A stretch of 9,033 nucleotides of DNA from assembly GCA_046765875.1 (NCBI GenBank), contig JBKPSJ010000012.1:1-9033 (forward strand), written 5' to 3'. The position numbers were made by a program, and so were the translations under genes. The stretch's first letter is position 1. Each line of letters begins with the position of its first letter. A model generated the notes under the pieces. It ran no database searches, had not been told where the DNA came from, and saw only the letters and a program-made list of their open reading frames with translations. This DNA comes from DASRHY01 sp046765875. GTDB lineage: Bacteria; Actinomycetota; Actinomycetes; Propionibacteriales; Kribbellaceae. Positions 1-5,802 of the stretch are shown here, one piece after another.

Positions 1-696
1 CGGGTCGATCGTCCCGAACCGGCCACCGCGGGCGACGAGACGTTCGTGGTGCACCGGTGCCAGCCCGGCGGCCGCCGCGAACAGGATCCGCAGCCGCGGG
101 AACAGCGACCGTCCGTCGAGCGCGTGCCAGGCCCACCAGGCGGCCTGCATCTGCGCTGTGTAGTCGACGACCGGCGCCCACCAGCCGGGCCGGTCGCCGG
201 TGCCGGCTACGGGTCCGGGGTGTACGAAGACCGGCCGGTCCTGCTGCTCAGCCAGCTCGAGCACGATGCCGAGCCGGGCCCAGCCGTCCGGTGAGGTGAG
301 CACGTCCGCCGGGAGCTGGATGCCGAGGAAGCCATGCCGAAGCAGACATCCCAGCCCGGCGAGGTCGGGCTCGTACAGGTGGACGGCGGCCCAGGGGGCG
401 TACGGCTGCGGAAACTCGGCGGCACCCGCGTGCCACGCATCCAGCAGCCCGGCGTCCGGTAACGCCTCCACACCGAGCGGGCTGGACAGCGCCACACCGG
501 CGAGCCGGGTCTGGTCATCGGTCTCGCGGGCAAGGCGCTTGCCGATCTCGTGCGCTGCCGGGTCGATGTCGTACGGCGGCTCGTGCTCGGTGTACAGCGT
601 CCAGCCACGCAGGTACGGCGTCTCGCCGCGGCCACGCAGCGCGTCGGTGAACGCGGCGGGCCACAGGTGCTGATGGACGTCGATCCCTCCGGGCAT
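1..696 (-). CDS. Amidohydrolase family protein (Amidohydro_2-like), 3' end outside window
   Basis: The frame is open for 232 codons from an ATG at 696 to the left edge with no stop, so the C-terminus is missing. The N-terminus carries the metal-binding HxH of the amidohydrolase superfamily (IDVHQHLWP, His8 and His10), and a second candidate ligand is His159 in PVFVHPGP. These fit a TIM-barrel metal-dependent hydrolase or decarboxylase of the PF04909 type; the substrate cannot be told. Where many relatives have a further HxGG motif, this one reads LFAAAAGLAPVHHERL (residues 205-220), so the third ligand position may differ. No Shine-Dalgarno sequence precedes the ATG, but TACTTT sits exactly at -12 to -7, pointing to a leaderless transcript. 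The gene is divergent from a LacI-type regulator with two operators between them, which suggests control by that regulator. The assignment to the superfamily is firm; the specific function is open. Confidence 0.85.
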   Translation of the reverse strand, partial: MPGGIDVHQHLWPAAFTDALRGRGETPYLRGWTLYTEHEPPYDIDPAAHEIGKRLARETDDQTRLAGVALSSPLGVEALPDAGLLDAWHAGAAEFPQPYAPWAAVHLYEPDLAGLGCLLRHGFLGIQLPADVLTSPDGWARLGIVLELAEQQDRPVFVHPGPVAGTGDRPGWWAPVVDYTAQMQAAWWAWHALDGRSLFPRLRILFAAAAGLAPVHHERLVARGGRFGTIDP

Positions 697-708
697 GGAG
701 AGAAAGTA
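697..708 (-). promoter_or_regulatory. Leaderless -10 box of the amidohydrolase gene
   Basis: On the minus strand TACTTT (708-703) is followed by six bases and then the ATG. This puts a TANNNT -10 box at -12 to -7 if transcription starts at the A of the start codon. A weak -35 candidate, GACGAA, lies 17 bp upstream (731-726). No ribosome binding site is visible. Confidence 0.5.
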
Positions 709-783
709 GATCAGATCACTAGACTTTCGTCCGGGTGTCCACCATCCGGCCGGCTCCCCACGCCCGCCCCGCCGAGTCGCGGG

Positions 784-797
784 GTGAAGCGCTTCAA
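784..797. promoter_or_regulatory. LacI-family operator, copy 1
   Basis: GTGAAGCGCTTCAA contains the perfect 12-bp palindrome TGAAGCGCTTCA (785-796) with the central CG step bound by LacI/GalR-family repressors. An identical 14-mer begins 25 bp downstream. The site is in the gap between the divergent amidohydrolase and LacI genes, about 88 bp upstream of the amidohydrolase start. Confidence 0.8.
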
Positions 798-808
798 CCA
801 TCTCCATA

Positions 809-822
809 GTGAAGCGCTTCAA
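809..822. promoter_or_regulatory. LacI-family operator, copy 2
   Basis: This is the second exact copy of GTGAAGCGCTTCAA (palindrome 810-821). It ends 38 bp before the LacI start codon, just upstream of where the -35 region of the leaderless lacI-type promoter would lie, so autoregulation is plausible. Centre-to-centre spacing to copy 1 is 25 bp, about 2.4 helical turns, so the two are not strictly on the same face. Confidence 0.8.
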
Positions 823-847
823 TCGCAGAACTGTCAAGACCGGCGGC

Positions 848-859
848 TAGGCTCGGCAC
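848..859 (+). promoter_or_regulatory. Leaderless -10 box of the LacI-type gene
   Basis: TAGGCT (848-853) followed by six bases and ATG (860) places a TANNNT box at -12 to -7 relative to the A of the start codon. There is no Shine-Dalgarno sequence and no good -35 hexamer at the expected place (about 825-830), so activity may depend on an extended or regulated promoter. Confidence 0.5.
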
Positions 860-1879
860 ATGCCTGGCCAGGCCAAGCGGCCGACCCTGAAAGACATCGC
901 CGCCGACACGGGCCTGTCGATGGCCACGGTGTCCTACGCGTTGCGCGGACTGCACGGAACGGAGGAGACCCGGCAGAAGGTGCAGGAAGCCGCCGACCGC
1001 CTCGGCTACAACGCCGATCCGATCGCTCGCGCACTCGCCTCCGGCCGTAGCGGCTCGGTAGGCGTGCTGTGCGCGTCGCTGCAGGATCTGTGGCAGCAGC
1101 GGCTGGCCGCGGCGCTCGGCCGCGAGTTGCTGGCGCCGGAACGCAACGCCTGGATCATCGACTGCGCCGGCGACCCCGACCGGCAACTCACCCTGGCCCA
1201 GCATCTGGTCGACCACCGTGCCGACGCCATCGTGGTGATCCCGATCGACCCGGCGGCGAAGGACTGGGCCCGGATCGCCAGGCAGGTTCCGCTGATCGCG
1301 GTCGGCGACGGCCTGCCCGGCGCGCGGCCGATGTCGGAGGTCGTGTTCGACAACGAGGCCGGCGTCAATACCGCACTGCAGACCCTCGCCGACGAAGGTC
1401 ACACCCGGGTCGCCGTGCTCAGCCCGACCAGGCGGTTCCCGGTCGAACGGCCCGCCGAGGCGATCGCGCAACGGATCGCGCGCCGGTTGCGACTCGACGT
1501 CAGGCTGATCGAGTGTCCGCACGACCTGGCCGGTGCCACCGAGATCGCAGCCGGCCTACTCACGGCACCGGGCCGCCCGACCGGCATCCTCGCGCTCGCC
1601 GACTCGATGGCCTACGGCGTGTACGCGGCCTGCCGTACCCTGGGCATCGCCATCCCGGCAGACCTGTCCCTGATCGGGTACGACGACCAGCCGACATCGC
1701 AACTGCTGAGCCCGGCCCTCTCGTCGTTCCAGTGGCCGCTCGACGATCTTGTCGCCGACGTGGTCGCCCGCGTCACCTCCGCCGTCGACGGCAACCGCCG
1801 GGTCCGCCGTACCATCATCACCCCCACGCCGATGATGCGAGACTCCACCGCCCCCGCCCCAGCGGCCGTGGGTGATTGA
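860..1879 (+). CDS. LacI/GalR-family transcriptional regulator
   Basis: This 339-residue protein has the usual family length. Residues 9-30 (TLKDIAADTGLSMATVSYAL and following) are the N-terminal helix-turn-helix, and the hinge helix PIARALASGRS follows near residues 54-64, the part that inserts in the central CG of the operator. Residues from about 66 onward are the periplasmic-binding-protein-like effector domain, with the typical late motif LIGYDDQPTSQLLSPALSS. The ATG at 860 is favoured because the conserved TLKDIA begins nine residues in and a -10 box lies at leaderless spacing. Two matching palindromes lie directly upstream and the divergent neighbour is an amidohydrolase, so it probably represses that gene and itself, relieved by a pathway metabolite (often a sugar or derivative in this family). 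The effector is not identifiable from sequence. Confidence 0.95.
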   Translation: MPGQAKRPTLKDIAADTGLSMATVSYALRGLHGTEETRQKVQEAADRLGYNADPIARALASGRSGSVGVLCASLQDLWQQRLAAALGRELLAPERNAWIIDCAGDPDRQLTLAQHLVDHRADAIVVIPIDPAAKDWARIARQVPLIAVGDGLPGARPMSEVVFDNEAGVNTALQTLADEGHTRVAVLSPTRRFPVERPAEAIAQRIARRLRLDVRLIECPHDLAGATEIAAGLLTAPGRPTGILALADSMAYGVYAACRTLGIAIPADLSLIGYDDQPTSQLLSPALSSFQWPLDDLVADVVARVTSAVDGNRRVRRTIITPTPMMRDSTAPAPAAVGD

Positions 1880-1885
1880 CACAGC

Positions 1886-1924
1886 ATCGCGCCCGGGATC
1901 CCGTCGCGGGATCCCGGGCGCGAT
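1886..1924. terminator. Bidirectional hairpin between convergent genes
   Basis: A perfect 17-bp stem (1886-1902 with 1908-1924) encloses a five-base loop GTCGC. It begins 7 bp after the LacI stop and ends 6 bp before the end of the convergent hydrolase-like gene. It lacks a T tract on either side, so it is a GC-rich actinobacterial type terminator. Serving both genes is inferred from its position. Confidence 0.75.
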
Positions 1925-1930
1925 CGTTGC

Positions 1931-2605
1931 CTAAGGCACCAGTACGTACCCGGCTCGCCCCGCGAGCCGGCGGGCGCTCGCCATACCGGGGACGCCGTCG
2001 GCCGCCTGACCGGGCAGGGTTCCCTTGAAGCCGAGGCTGAGTTGGAACCGCTGGTACATCTGCCGGAAAGCGTCGGACCTGTCGTCCCCGCAACCGAGTA
2101 CTCGCAGCGTTGCCTTGATCAGCCGGATCTGCGCCTCGGTGCCCGGCCTCACGGTCGGATGCGTCGCGGCGAACTGCATCGCCGACAACGACATCAGCGG
2201 GCGGTTCTTCGGCCGCTCGAAATTGACATTCACGCCGTTGATGTCCTCGGTCCAGCCGAGGTACTTCAGGTTCCAGCGCTTGGTGATGGCCGTGATCGCG
2301 ACACGGTCGATCTGTCCCACGCGGAGGAAGTCGGTGGAGTATACGTACCCATCACCGTCGGACAGCGCGGCGTGACCGAACTCGTTGCCGCCCCAGAACA
2401 CCGGAGCGCCGCGCGGTGGCACACCCTTGCCGTGCCGCGTCTTGGTCCGCTCGAACGCCTTCTTCGCACTGTCGTTCGGTACACCGGACGGCCCGACACC
2501 GCAGGCCTTCCTGGTGAACCGGAAACACATCCGGTGCCAATCCTCGGACCGCTTGTGTTGCTCCTTCTGCGCGAAGTCGACTGCCTCTTCTACTGTGTTG
2601 ACCAT
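1931..2605 (-). CDS. Papain-fold-like (NlpC/P60 or CHAP type) protein with peptidoglycan-binding-like C-terminus
   Basis: This 224-residue protein has a front part that looks like a cysteine peptidase/amidase of the NlpC/P60-CHAP fold: Cys27 in WHRMCFRFTRKACGV as candidate nucleophile, then PVFWGGNEFGHAAL with candidate His78, then YVYSTD (89-92) supplying a polar third residue, and WNLKYLGWTEDINGV near 116-130. Residues about 155-224 resemble a peptidoglycan-binding domain, with YQRFQLSLGFKG and the typical DGVPG turn before a final helix. It could therefore cut or bind cell-wall peptides. No signal peptide, lipobox or membrane segment is visible, which is odd for such a role; it may act inside the cell, leave by a non-Sec route, or be released by lysis. 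It starts with an ATG overlapping the stop of the 41-residue gene by one base (TGATG), implying translational coupling. Domain calls are by eye and need profile search. Confidence 0.8.
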   Translation of the reverse strand: MVNTVEEAVDFAQKEQHKRSEDWHRMCFRFTRKACGVGPSGVPNDSAKKAFERTKTRHGKGVPPRGAPVFWGGNEFGHAALSDGDGYVYSTDFLRVGQIDRVAITAITKRWNLKYLGWTEDINGVNVNFERPKNRPLMSLSAMQFAATHPTVRPGTEAQIRLIKATLRVLGCGDDRSDAFRQMYQRFQLSLGFKGTLPGQAADGVPGMASARRLAGRAGYVLVP

Positions 2606-2730
2606 CAGTCCGCTCCGCTCTCGTCCTCCGGCCCGCTCCCACTCGCGGTGGCGGGCGCTTGCGGCGGCGCGTCATCGTGGCCGTCTGCCGGGACCCAGTC
2701 CTGATCCGGGTCGAAAATCGTGGTCGTCAT
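2605..2730 (-). CDS. Small acidic protein (41 aa), coupled to the hydrolase-like gene
   Basis: MTTTIFDPDQDWVPADGHDD begins a 41-residue product with ten Asp/Glu, no Lys, Arg or Cys, and a Pro/Ala/Gly/Ser-rich second half ending PEDESGAD. I do not recognise a family. The start at 2730 is favoured over longer upstream readings because a strong AGGAGG-type site precedes it at good distance and because the upstream extension is rich in Arg and Cys with no coding look. It shares one base with the start of the 224-residue gene, so the two are almost surely cotranscribed. It could be a disordered partner or inhibitor of the downstream protein, or a peptide precursor; nothing in the sequence decides this. 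Its extreme composition suggests intrinsic disorder. Confidence 0.7.
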   Translation of the reverse strand: MTTTIFDPDQDWVPADGHDDAPPQAPATASGSGPEDESGAD

Positions 2731-2736
2731 CGGTAT

Positions 2737-2745
2737 CCCCCTCCT
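2737..2745 (-). promoter_or_regulatory. Strong ribosome binding site of the 41-aa gene
   Basis: AGGAGGGGG on the minus strand, six bases before the ATG at 2730. It is the strongest Shine-Dalgarno sequence in the window and decides the start of this short gene. Confidence 0.75.
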
Positions 2746-2846
2746 GGATCGATGCTTCCCCCTCGACCTCATCGTGCGGCGGTACGTCGCGGCAGGGCCA
2801 GACTTTTTCTGCGCGCACAGGTGTCCTCCGCCACAGCGTGACGGAG

Positions 2847-2875
2847 CCGACATCGGCAAGACTCGGCAGTAACAT
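2847..2875 (+). promoter_or_regulatory. Candidate promoter of the Fe-S oxidoreductase gene
   Basis: CCGACA (2847-2852), 17 bp, then TAACAT (2870-2875) resembles a sigma-A promoter with a start near 2882. A second -10-like box, TACGAT, lies at 2882-2887 without a -35. The region lies between this gene and the divergent 41-aa gene. No clear minus-strand promoter was seen. Confidence 0.4.
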
Positions 2876-2896
2876 CGCCCGTACGATGTCGGGCGG

Positions 2897-5053
2897 TTGC
2901 ACACGACGTGGGAGTTGACTCCGTTGGCACTCAGACTCATTCTCGGCCTCGGGATGACGGCGATCGCGCTGCCGATCGCGGTCCGGCGGGTGATGTGGCT
3001 GTACCGGCTGGCGATGACCGGACAACCAGCTCCGGACCGGCTCGAGGGAGTCCGGCACCGGATCGGCCAAGCGGTGAAGACCCAGATCGTCGAGGTCTTC
3101 GGGCAGGAGAAGTTGCTCAGGTGGACGATCCCGGGTGCCGCCCACTTCTCCGTGTTCTGGGCGTTCGTGATCCTGCTGACCGTCTACATCGAGGCGTATG
3201 GCGCGCTGTTCGACAAGGACTTCCACATCCCGCTGATCGGGCACTCGCCGGTGCTCGGCTTCCTGCAGGACTTCATCGCAACCGCCGCGCTGATCGGCAT
3301 CATCGTCTTCGCGGTGATCCGGTTGCGGAACTCGCCGGAGAAGCTGGGCCGCAAGTCGCGGTTCAAGGGCTCACACCTCGGCGGCGCCTGGCTGATCCTG
3401 ATCATGATCTTCAACGTGTTGTGGACGATGTTCTTCTTCCGCGGTACGTCGATCAACGCCGGCACCTTCCCGTACGAGTCCGGCGCGTTCGTGTCCGAGG
3501 CGGTCGCCAAGATCTTCGCGCCGCTCGGCCAGCACACCAACGAGGTGCTGGAGACCATCGGGCTGATGCTGCACATCGGCGTGATGCTGGTGTTCCTGAT
3601 CATCGTCGTGCACTCCAAGCACCTGCACATCTTCGTCGCGCCGGTGAACGTGCTGTTCTCCCGGCGGCCCAAGGCGCTCGGCGCATTGTTGCCGATGACA
3701 AGCAACGGCAAGCCGCTGGACTTCGAGGAGGCCGACCCGGAGACCGACGTGTTCGGCCGCGGCAAAGTCGAGGACTTCACCTGGAAGGGCCTGCTCGACT
3801 TCGGCACCTGCACCGAGTGCGGGCGCTGCCAGTCGCAATGCCCGGCCTGGAACACGGGCAAGCCGCTGTCGCCCAAGATGGTGATCCTCGACCTGCGCGA
3901 CCACGCGCTGGCCAAGGCGCCGTACCTGCTGGCCTCGTCCGACGAGGAGCGCGCGCAGCTACCTGAACAGGTGCGCGCCGAGGCGGAGCGGCCGCTGGTC
4001 GGCGAGGGCGGCGTGATCGAGCCGGACGTGCTGTGGTCGTGTACCTCGTGCGGCGCCTGTGTCGAGCAGTGCCCGGTCGACATCGAGCACGTCGACCACA
4101 TCATGGACATGCGGCAGTACCAGGTGATGATCGAGTCGTCGTTCCCGTCGGAGCTGAACCAGCTGTTCAAGGGCCTGGAGAGCAAGGGCAATCCGTGGAA
4201 CATGGCTCCGTCCGGACGGATGGACTGGGCCAGGAATCTGCCGTTCGAGGTCAAGCAGGTCGGCTCCGAGGTGGAGAGCCTGTCCGAGGTCGACTACCTG
4301 TTCTGGGTCGGCTGCGCGGGTGCGTACGAGGACCGCGCGAAGAAGACCACCCAGGCCGTCGCCGAACTGCTCAACATCGCCGGCGTCTCGTTCGCCGTCC
4401 TGGGTGACGGCGAGACCTGTACCGGCGACCCGGCCCGGCGTTCGGGCAACGAGTTCGTCTTCCAGGGACTCGCACGGCAGAACGCCGAGGTGCTCAAGGA
4501 AGCAGGCGCCACCAAGGTGGTCGCCACCTGCGCGCACTGCTTCAACACGCTGAAGAACGAATACCAGCAGGTCGGCATCGAACTCGACGTCGTCCACCAC
4601 ACGCAGTTGCTCAACCGCCTGGTGCGCGACGGCAAGCTGACCCCGGTGGCGCCGGCGGACAGCACCCTCAACGGCCAGAAGATCACGTATCACGACCCCT
4701 GCTACCTCGGCCGGCACAATGACGTGTACGAACCGCCCCGGGAACTGCTCGGCGTGATCCCCGGTACGACATTCGAGGAGATGCCGCGCAACCAGACCAA
4801 GTCGTTCTGCTGCGGCGCGGGCGGAGCCCGGATGTGGATGGAGGAGAACATCGGCACCCGGATCAACGTCAACCGCACCGCCGAGGCGGTCGAGACCGGA
4901 GCCGACAAGATCGCGACCGGTTGCCCGTTCTGCCGGATCATGCTCTCCGACGGCCTGACCGAAAAGCAGTCCGACGGGTCGGCCCGCGAGTCGGTCGAGG
5001 TCCAGGACGTAGCTCAGCTTCTCCTCGCCGGCGTCAGACGGGGTCAGGAGTGA
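2897..5053 (+). CDS. Membrane-anchored (Fe-S) oxidoreductase with CCG domains, EtfD-like
   Basis: The N-terminal 250 residues hold about five hydrophobic helices (roughly 9-27, 80-100, 115-135, 155-175, 220-245), resembling the haem-b subunit of nitrate reductase. Two 4Fe-4S motifs follow: C305xxC308xxC311xxxC315P and C382xxC385xxC388xxxC392P. Two HdrB/GlpC-type CCG domains come next. The first is degenerate (C473, C508, C545xxC548); the second is complete (C602, C638-C639, C676xxC679). This order matches the actinobacterial protein represented by M. tuberculosis Rv0338c (EtfD), proposed to pass electrons from electron-transfer flavoprotein in fatty-acid oxidation to menaquinone; that role is transferred by family only. 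No etfAB genes are in the window. The start is uncertain: TTG at 2897 is the longest reading after an in-frame TAA at 2870, while TTG at 2924 has GGGAG nine bases upstream and gives a protein nine residues shorter. Residue numbers use 2897. Confidence 0.92.
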   Translation: MHTTWELTPLALRLILGLGMTAIALPIAVRRVMWLYRLAMTGQPAPDRLEGVRHRIGQAVKTQIVEVFGQEKLLRWTIPGAAHFSVFWAFVILLTVYIEAYGALFDKDFHIPLIGHSPVLGFLQDFIATAALIGIIVFAVIRLRNSPEKLGRKSRFKGSHLGGAWLILIMIFNVLWTMFFFRGTSINAGTFPYESGAFVSEAVAKIFAPLGQHTNEVLETIGLMLHIGVMLVFLIIVVHSKHLHIFVAPVNVLFSRRPKALGALLPMTSNGKPLDFEEADPETDVFGRGKVEDFTWKGLLDFGTCTECGRCQSQCPAWNTGKPLSPKMVILDLRDHALAKAPYLLASSDEERAQLPEQVRAEAERPLVGEGGVIEPDVLWSCTSCGACVEQCPVDIEHVDHIMDMRQYQVMIESSFPSELNQLFKGLESKGNPWNMAPSGRMDWARNLPFEVKQVGSEVESLSEVDYLFWVGCAGAYEDRAKKTTQAVAELLNIAGVSFAVLGDGETCTGDPARRSGNEFVFQGLARQNAEVLKEAGATKVVATCAHCFNTLKNEYQQVGIELDVVHHTQLLNRLVRDGKLTPVAPADSTLNGQKITYHDPCYLGRHNDVYEPPRELLGVIPGTTFEEMPRNQTKSFCCGAGGARMWMEENIGTRINVNRTAEAVETGADKIATGCPFCRIMLSDGLTEKQSDGSARESVEVQDVAQLLLAGVRRGQE

Positions 5054-5134
5054 CGCCACGCTGACGTCACTTTTTGAAGATTTGACGCCAGAATTCGTTG
5101 ACATGACGTCATGGCGACGTCATAGTTGACGTCA
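5051..5134. promoter_or_regulatory. Array of six helically phased TGACGYCA boxes
   Basis: TGACGTCA occurs at 5062-5069, 5104-5111 and 5127-5134; CGACGTCA at 5115-5122; TGACGCCA at 5051-5058 and 5083-5090. Start-to-start steps are 11, 21, 21, 11 and 12 bp, all close to multiples of one helical turn. The last three boxes cover the spacer, -10 box and start point of the promoter of the next gene. The first box includes the stop codon of the oxidoreductase gene. The product of the next gene is a ribbon-helix-helix protein, a class that often binds such closely spaced short palindromes cooperatively, so autorepression is likely (inference). Confidence 0.75.
5098..5126 (+). promoter_or_regulatory. 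Sigma-A promoter of the ribbon-helix-helix gene, leaderless
   Basis: A perfect -35 TTGACA (5098-5103), 17 bp, then CATAGT (5121-5126) predicts transcription starting at 5133-5134, on the ATG itself. No Shine-Dalgarno sequence precedes the ATG. This is the best consensus promoter in the window, and three operator-like boxes lie on it. Confidence 0.7.
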
Positions 5135-5802
5135 TGGATCTTGAAACCTATCTCGAGTCGGTACGGCGGAGCGTGCAGAACGCCACCGCGCTGGCCGACG
5201 ACCAGACCCGCTCCGTGGCCGAACGCCTCGCGACCACGCTCGACGACGCCGGCAAGCTGGCGCTGATCGCAGCCCTTTCCGACGCCGCCGCGGAGATCAG
5301 CCGCGACCTGTCCCCCGGCTCGGTCGAGCTGCGGATGGCCGGGACCCGGCCCGAGTTCGTCGTCACCCCGGCGCCGGGCCAGCTCACCGGCGGCGACGAG
5401 GACGGCGAAGACCACGAGGAGCCGGTCGAGCCCGAGCTCGACGCCGACGAGGCGACCGCGCGGATCACGCTGCGGCTGCCGGTCTCGGTGAAGGCGAAGG
5501 TCGACGAGGCCGCCGCCGCCGAGGGCCTGTCCGCCAACGCCTGGCTGATGCGCACCGTGCTCAGCGCGCTCAGCGGCGGCCGGCGGCGCCCGCCGCGTCC
5601 CCCGCGTCCGCCGCGCGGACCGCGAGTGTTCGTTCCTGAGGACGTGTTCGGACCCGACGGCCCGTTCGGCGCCGAGGGAATGCTCGGCCCGGGTGGACCA
5701 TTCGGACCCCAGGGCGTCTTCGGCCCGAAGGCGCGCGACGCCTGGAAGGGCCACAAGGGCGGCAAGCAGGGCGGCAAGCGGGTGACCGGGTGGGCGGAAT
5801 GA
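5134..5802 (+). CDS. Ribbon-helix-helix DNA-binding protein with collagen-like tail
   Basis: This 222-residue protein has three parts. Residues 1-80 are mostly helical and unrecognised. Residues 107-147 are a ribbon-helix-helix (Arc/CopG type) domain: strand ARITLRLP (109-116), helix SVKAKVDEAAAAEG, then the SANAWLMRTVLSAL helix. An acidic linker (about 85-106) separates the two. The tail is basic and Pro-rich (RRRPPRPPRPPRGPR), then has nine consecutive Gly-X-Y triplets (173-199) and a Gly/Lys-rich end. Proteins with this domain are often labelled HicB- or CopG-like antitoxins, but no toxin gene is adjacent; the coupled partner is a DUF4097 protein. The ATG at 5134 is the likely transcription start, so translation would be leaderless. 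Six TGACGYCA boxes cover the promoter, implying autoregulation. The function of the N-terminal part and tail is unknown. Confidence 0.88.
   Translation: MDLETYLESVRRSVQNATALADDQTRSVAERLATTLDDAGKLALIAALSDAAAEISRDLSPGSVELRMAGTRPEFVVTPAPGQLTGGDEDGEDHEEPVEPELDADEATARITLRLPVSVKAKVDEAAAAEGLSANAWLMRTVLSALSGGRRRPPRPPRPPRGPRVFVPEDVFGPDGPFGAEGMLGPGGPFGPQGVFGPKARDAWKGHKGGKQGGKRVTGWAE
5650..5730 (+). repeat. Collagen-like (Gly-X-Y)9 tract in the ribbon-helix-helix protein
   Basis: The triplets read GPD GPF GAE GML GPG GPF GPQ GVF GPK, with glycine at every third position from residue 173 to 197. They pair into hexapeptides of the form x-[FL]-G-[PA]-x-G. At the DNA level the copies differ in codons (GGA, GGC, GGT), so selection on the protein or old duplication is more likely than recent slippage. 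Confidence 0.8.

Noticed and set aside
207..635. Minus-strand open frame of 142 residues, Ser/Arg/Thr-rich
   Set aside because: It is a frame-shifted reading of the real amidohydrolase, which runs in another frame from 696 to the edge and has the HxH motif.
784..822. The paired 14-mers as transposon ends or target duplications
   Set aside because: They are palindromic with the central CG typical of LacI operators, lie next to a LacI gene, and have no transposase between or beside them.
1069..1875. Plus-strand open frame of 268 residues
   Set aside because: Its Arg/Gly/Pro-rich composition and full overlap with the LacI gene show it is an out-of-frame shadow of GC-rich coding DNA.
2042..2704. 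Plus-strand open frames opposite the hydrolase-like gene
   Set aside because: The minus strand has the ribosome site, coupled start and recognisable motifs; the plus readings have none.
3959..5104. Long minus-strand frames opposite the oxidoreductase (also 3184-4254)
   Set aside because: They are antisense to a protein with twelve or more conserved cysteine ligands and show no motif or ribosome site.
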